From positions 1 through 40,222 of the forward strand of contig CAMDKR010000004.1 of NCBI GenBank assembly GCA_945901225.1: a stretch of 40,222 nt of DNA, read 5' to 3'. The position numbers and the translations under genes were made by a program. Below are positions 36,323-40,222 of this stretch, piece by piece. Each line of letters starts with the position of its first letter. Positions within the stretch are counted from its first letter, which is position 1. The notes beneath the pieces are model-generated. The model made no database searches and was not told the DNA's origin. It was given only the letters and a program-made list of their open reading frames with translations. The stretch is from Bordetella parapertussis. Lineage in GTDB: Bacteria > Pseudomonadota > Gammaproteobacteria > Burkholderiales > Burkholderiaceae_C.

Positions 36323-38731
36323 ATGCGCAAGAATTTTCAATTGTCAGTGTTCGCCAGCGCATGGTTCTGCACTGCTGTGTTGTGCACGCCTGTTTTGGCG
36401 CAAGAAGGGGAGCCCTCACTCAAACTCAAGCCCAGCACCGGTTTGATGGACCGCTTGCCACCACAGATTCGCAGCCAATTGCCCACTTATGTGCAAAGCG
36501 ACTTTATTACGGGCCGAACCGATCTGGACACATCGTTCCAAGGCAACAGCGTGCTGCGCAAAGCCGACACCCTGATTCAGGCTGACAGCATTGACTATTA
36601 CCAGCCTGACGACCGCGCACGCGCCAGTGGCAATGTGTATATGAACCGGGCTGGTAACCGCTACCAGGGAAGTTTGCTCGACTTGCAAGTGGACGCCTTC
36701 AGTGGGTTTTTTCTCAGCCCGTCTTACACGTTTTTGCGCTCAGAGGGCCATGGTCGAGCCGAGCGCATAGACTTTATCGACGACAAGCATGCAGTGGCCA
36801 AAAAAGCCACTTACACCACCTGCACCCGCAAACCCGGCCCCTCTTGGCTGCCCGACTGGATGGTCGAGGCGGAAAAAATTAACTTTGACAATGACTTGAA
36901 TGAGGGCGTGGCCGAAGACGGGGTATTGCGATTCATGAATATTCCTTTTCTGCCCATACCCTCGTTCAGCTTTCCTTTGAGTGCGCAGCGTAAATCAGGC
37001 TTTTTGCCCCCCGCGTTTGCCATTGACAACAAAGGCGGTGTCGAGGCCAGCCTTCCCTACTACGTCAACCTCGCGCCTAACCGTGACTTGACAGTGACCA
37101 CCACCTCCATGGCCAAGCGCGGCACTCGCTTTGACTCGGAGTTTCGCTACCTTGAGCGCAAGATTCCCAACCCTCCCTTTGATGGCGTGGCCAAACTCAA
37201 TGTCATGCCTAATGACGCTTTGCGCGGCAAGTCGCGCTGGGGTTATTCGCACCAACACAATGGCTGGTCAGATGCCAGCCAACCTATAGGGTTTGGGTTC
37301 AACATCAACCGCGTCAGTGACGCTGATTACTGGAAAGACTTTTCTACCGTCGCTGGCGGGCCCTTGACGCAACGTTTATTGCCGTCTTCTGCATCGCTTG
37401 CTTTGGGCCTTGGCAGATTCACCACCTCCACCAGCGTGACCCAATACCAAACATTGCAAGACGTGACCTCACCGATTGCGCCACCCTTTAACCGCTTGCC
37501 CCAGGTCAATGCCAACTATTTGCGTGCCGATGTGGGCGGCCTGGACCTGGCGGTGGGCGGCGAAGCGACCCGCTTCAGCGCCGACAGGACTTGGTACTGC
37601 AGCGTCTATAAAGGCAGCCAGTATTGCAACCAACCCAATGCCCAGCGCCTGGTCTTGCTCACCCAAGTCAGCGCCCCGCAATACTTGCCTTATGGCTACG
37701 TCACACCTAAGCTGATGTTGCAAACCCGCCAATACCAGTATGACGAAACCTACAAAGGCATTTATGGAACCAGCTCGGCCAGCAATAACGCCAGCGTCAC
37801 CGTCCCCACTTTCAGCGTTGACAGCGGCGTGGTGTTTGAGCGGCCCAGCCAATGGTTTGGCACAGATTGGACGCAGACTTTAGAGCCGCGCGCTTATTTT
37901 GTGAACACACCCTTCCGCTCACAAAGTGACCTGCCCAATTACGACACGGGCTTTAATGACTTTAACTTTGCCACGGTGTTCACGGAGAATGGTTTTTCTG
38001 GACAAGACCGCGTATCCGACAGCCGCACCTTGACGGTGGGTGCAACATCCCGCTTGATCAACCCTGAAACGGGTGGTGAGGGCGCCAAGTTTGCTTTGGC
38101 ACAGCGTTTTCGATTCAAGGACCAAAAGGTGTTGCTCACACCCACAGCCACGCCATTGACCGACAGCTACAGCGATATTTTGCTAGGCGCCAGCACCTAT
38201 TTGACACCCCGTTGGGCACTCGACAGCATCGTGCAATACAACCCAGAAACCGCAATCTCCGAGCGCTCTTCGGTGGGTACACGTTACAACCCCAGCAGCT
38301 ACCGTGTGTTGACCGCCTCTTACCGCTACCAGCGCTCCATTTCCACCACCATGGACGTGGCCTGGCAGTGGCCGCTCAATGATTTGTGGGGTGACCGAGG
38401 TGCCGATGATGGACGGGGACGTGGTTTGGGTGAGCAGCGTTGGTTTACCGTGGGGCGTGGCAACTACAGCATGCTGGAGAAGCGTTTCATCGAAACCCTG
38501 ACGGGCTTGGAGTACGACGCGGGATGTTGGGTAGGACGCGTGGTTGTCTCGCGCAGCCAAGTATCCTTGACCGATAGCCCCAACAGTCGCTTGATGTTTC
38601 AATTAGAGTTCAACGACTTTTCGCGCGTAGGCATCAACCCCTTGTCGTCTTTGAAAAACAATATCCCGCGCTACCAAAACTTGCGCGAAACCCAGACCCA
38701 ATCACCCAGCCGATTTGGCCAATATGACTGA
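36323..38731 (+). CDS. lptD: LPS assembly outer-membrane protein LptD (OstA/Imp)
   Basis: An 802-residue protein with a signal peptide ending VLAQ. The N-terminal periplasmic jellyroll (about residues 70-200: TLIQADSIDYYQPDDRARASGNVYMNRAGNRYQG) is followed by the large beta-barrel domain. GRAERIDFIDDKHAVAKKATYTTC and the segment VEASLPYYVNLAPNRDLTVTTTSMAKRGTRFDSEFRY are typical, as is the late LTGLEYDAGCWVGRVVVSR. Cys residues in ATYTTC and DAGCW correspond to the disulfide-forming pairs. With LptE it inserts lipopolysaccharide in the outer leaflet. It diverges from amgK over only 51 bases and overlaps surA. Confidence 0.95.
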   Translation: MRKNFQLSVFASAWFCTAVLCTPVLAQEGEPSLKLKPSTGLMDRLPPQIRSQLPTYVQSDFITGRTDLDTSFQGNSVLRKADTLIQADSIDYYQPDDRARASGNVYMNRAGNRYQGSLLDLQVDAFSGFFLSPSYTFLRSEGHGRAERIDFIDDKHAVAKKATYTTCTRKPGPSWLPDWMVEAEKINFDNDLNEGVAEDGVLRFMNIPFLPIPSFSFPLSAQRKSGFLPPAFAIDNKGGVEASLPYYVNLAPNRDLTVTTTSMAKRGTRFDSEFRYLERKIPNPPFDGVAKLNVMPNDALRGKSRWGYSHQHNGWSDASQPIGFGFNINRVSDADYWKDFSTVAGGPLTQRLLPSSASLALGLGRFTTSTSVTQYQTLQDVTSPIAPPFNRLPQVNANYLRADVGGLDLAVGGEATRFSADRTWYCSVYKGSQYCNQPNAQRLVLLTQVSAPQYLPYGYVTPKLMLQTRQYQYDETYKGIYGTSSASNNASVTVPTFSVDSGVVFERPSQWFGTDWTQTLEPRAYFVNTPFRSQSDLPNYDTGFNDFNFATVFTENGFSGQDRVSDSRTLTVGATSRLINPETGGEGAKFALAQRFRFKDQKVLLTPTATPLTDSYSDILLGASTYLTPRWALDSIVQYNPETAISERSSVGTRYNPSSYRVLTASYRYQRSISTTMDVAWQWPLNDLWGDRGADDGRGRGLGEQRWFTVGRGNYSMLEKRFIETLTGLEYDAGCWVGRVVVSRSQVSLTDSPNSRLMFQLEFNDFSRVGINPLSSLKNNIPRYQNLRETQTQSPSRFGQYD

Positions 38732-40112
38732 TTCTTCCATGACCCGTTACTCGAATTTTTTGCGAAGTATGGCCGTCTGCCTATGCTGTGCTGGCCCTCT
38801 TATGGCCACATCACAAACCCTCAAGCCCTCTTCCGGGGGCGCCGGTGCTGGTTTGAGTGTGCGGACCCCACCCGCCGCCTTGGCCTCTAAGGAGGCCTCA
38901 CGCGCATCAGACTTTATCGTGGCGGTGGTTGATAACGAGCCCATCACCAACCAAGAGGTCACACGCCTTGCCGCCATGGCCGATCCAGCTGCAGCAAAGT
39001 TGGGCCGCAGCAATTTGTTGATGGAGGCCATGGAAACCTTGATTGACGAGTCAGCGCAAATAGGCGTTGCAAAACAATACGGCATGCAAATCAGCACCGA
39101 TGAGCTTGAAAAAGCCATCGAAAAAACGGCGCAGCGCAACCAATTGAACATCGAGCAGTTGCAACAACGTTTGCAAGAGCAAGGCTTGTCTTGGGAGCAA
39201 TACCGCACCCAAGTTCGGCGCCAGATGTTGCTCCAAAGGGTGCGTGAGCGCGAGGTCAATGCGCGCATCAAGATTCAAGATTTTGAAGTTGATGCGTTTT
39301 TACAAGAACGCAACAATGCCGCCAACCCCAACGCCGATATCAATATCGCCCACATCTTGTTTCCCCTTGCCGAAAACGCCAGCGCCGACGAGGTGGCCAA
39401 GCAGTTGACAAAAGCCGACGAGGTGATGCGCAAACTGAAAAATGGTGAAGACTTTTCAAAATTAGCGGCGCAGTTTTCCAGTGCAGCAGACCGCAGCAAT
39501 GGCGGTGCCTTGGGCTTGCGCCCACCAAGCCGCTACCCAAGCTTGTTTGTGGACGCCATCAAAGATGTCGCGGTGGGTCAGTTGGCTGGGCCGCTTCGAT
39601 CGGCTGCAGGCTTTCATTTGTTGAAATTGCTCGACAGGCGCAGTGCAGATGCATTACCAGCCACCGTGATTCAAACCCGTGCAAGGCATATATTGTTGCG
39701 CCCAGGTGGCAATCTCAGCCAGGATGCAGCGCGTGCTCAGTTGGCGGGCTTTAAGCGCAAGATCGAGCTAGGCTTGGCCGACTTTGAGGCGCTCGCCAAG
39801 GAGCACTCCCAAGACGGCAGTGCCAACCAAGGGGGCGATTTAGGTTGGGCCAATCCGGGCATGATGGTGCCTGAATTTGAAGAGGCCATGGCCAAACTGG
39901 CTCCAGGGCAAGTCGGTGACCCCCTTGTTTCGCGTTTTGGTGTGCATCTGATAGAGGTGCTTGAGCGGCGAGAGGCGCCGCTGAGTTTGCGCGAACAACA
40001 AGACTTGGCGCGCAATATCTTGCGCGAGAAAAAGTTTGAGGAAGCCTATAAAAACTGGGAACGCGAGGTGCGTGGGCGCGCCTTTGTCGAATACCGAGAA
40101 ACCCCACAATAA
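38724..40112 (+). CDS. surA: Periplasmic chaperone and peptidyl-prolyl isomerase SurA
   Basis: A protein of about 462 residues. After a signal-like N-terminus (MAVCLCCAGPLMATSQ) and a Gly/Ala/Pro linker comes the SurA N-domain (VAVVDNEPITNQEVTRLAAM...LIDESAQIGVAKQYGM). Two parvulin domains follow, beginning INIAHILFPL and RARHILLRPGG, each with the conserved GGALG/GGDLGWA segment. The C-terminal helix completes the chaperone core. SurA escorts outer-membrane proteins, including LptD, to the Bam complex. The start is ambiguous: ATG 38724 overlaps lptD by 8 bases, while ATG 38739 would shorten it by five residues. Neither has a strong ribosome-binding site. Confidence 0.94.
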   Translation: MTDSSMTRYSNFLRSMAVCLCCAGPLMATSQTLKPSSGGAGAGLSVRTPPAALASKEASRASDFIVAVVDNEPITNQEVTRLAAMADPAAAKLGRSNLLMEAMETLIDESAQIGVAKQYGMQISTDELEKAIEKTAQRNQLNIEQLQQRLQEQGLSWEQYRTQVRRQMLLQRVREREVNARIKIQDFEVDAFLQERNNAANPNADINIAHILFPLAENASADEVAKQLTKADEVMRKLKNGEDFSKLAAQFSSAADRSNGGALGLRPPSRYPSLFVDAIKDVAVGQLAGPLRSAAGFHLLKLLDRRSADALPATVIQTRARHILLRPGGNLSQDAARAQLAGFKRKIELGLADFEALAKEHSQDGSANQGGDLGWANPGMMVPEFEEAMAKLAPGQVGDPLVSRFGVHLIEVLERREAPLSLREQQDLARNILREKKFEEAYKNWEREVRGRAFVEYRETPQ

Positions 40113-40222
40113 GTGAAACACCAAGCTCGCAAGCGCTTTGGTCAGCACTTTCTGACCGATCAGGGTGTGATTGCCGACATAGTTGACGCCATTGACCCGC
40201 AGCCTGGGCAACACATGGTGGA
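40113..40222 (+). CDS. rsmA: 16S rRNA dimethyladenosine transferase RsmA (KsgA), 5' part
   Basis: A GTG directly after the surA stop opens a frame beginning [20 protein letters not shown] and continuing [17 protein letters not shown] to the window edge. The [10 protein letters not shown] start and the following VE of the SAM-binding strand are diagnostic of KsgA, which dimethylates A1518 and A1519 of 16S rRNA. Only about 36 codons are visible. In E. coli pdxA lies between surA and rsmA; it is absent here. Confidence 0.92.
   Translation, partial: MKHQARKRFGQHFLTDQGVIADIVDAIDPQPGQHMV

Overview
The window looks like the chromosomal origin region of a beta-proteobacterium of the order Burkholderiales, probably Comamonadaceae-like. 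This rests on gene order (gyrB-dnaN-dnaA diverging from rpmH-rnpA-yidD-yidC-mnmE, with mnmG-rsmG and parA-parB close by), on canonical TGTTTCACGTGAAACA parS sites, and on a SAM-II-type metX leader. No rRNA, tRNA, CRISPR array, transposase or prophage gene was seen. No gene-free stretch exceeds 300 bases.

Layout. 0-2.4 kb: a PduO-type cobalamin adenosyltransferase, an L-threonate dehydrogenase-like enzyme and an exported SIMPL-domain protein. 2.4-8.5 kb: an FAD-linked D-2-hydroxyacid dehydrogenase convergent with a complete branched-chain-amino-acid-type ABC importer (binding protein, livH, livM, livG, livF). 8.5-13.6 kb: parB, parA, a LysE/RhtB exporter, rsmG and mnmG on the minus strand, with three parS sites in 1.2 kb. 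13.7-14.4 kb: a substrate-binding-protein fold without a signal peptide. 14.4-19.8 kb: gyrB, dnaN and dnaA on the minus strand. 20.0-23.9 kb: rpmH, rnpA, yidD, yidC and mnmE on the plus strand. 23.9-26.1 kb: kdsD, kdsC and lptC (lipopolysaccharide). 26.1-31.7 kb: a glycine-rich RRM protein, an ammonium transporter and two overlapping paralogous hybrid histidine kinases. 31.7-34.4 kb: metX-metW behind a SAM-II riboswitch, then an alpha/beta hydrolase. 34.4-36.3 kb: rsmE and amgK. 36.3-40.2 kb: lptD, surA and the start of rsmA.

How the genes fit together. The core is chromosome replication and segregation. DnaA boxes lie on both sides of dnaA, and the dnaA-dnaN gap has the layout of a basal unwinding system (box, GC cluster, TAG trios, AT-rich stretch). 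Most core genes point away from the origin. The right half is rich in envelope biogenesis: YidC/YidD insertion, Kdo synthesis, LptC, LptD, SurA and peptidoglycan sugar recycling through AmgK.

The least ordinary parts are regulatory: a likely sigma-54 promoter on amtB, a hairpin that hides the ribosome-binding site of the RRM protein, a perfect 19-bp palindrome beside the rpmH promoter, two parS sites that both encode Val-Ser-Arg-Glu-Thr in MnmG, and a kinase pair in which one partner has lost the conserved Glu beside its phospho-accepting His. I found no clearly new defence or biosynthetic system. The kinase pair and the RRM leader are the best candidates for undescribed biology.
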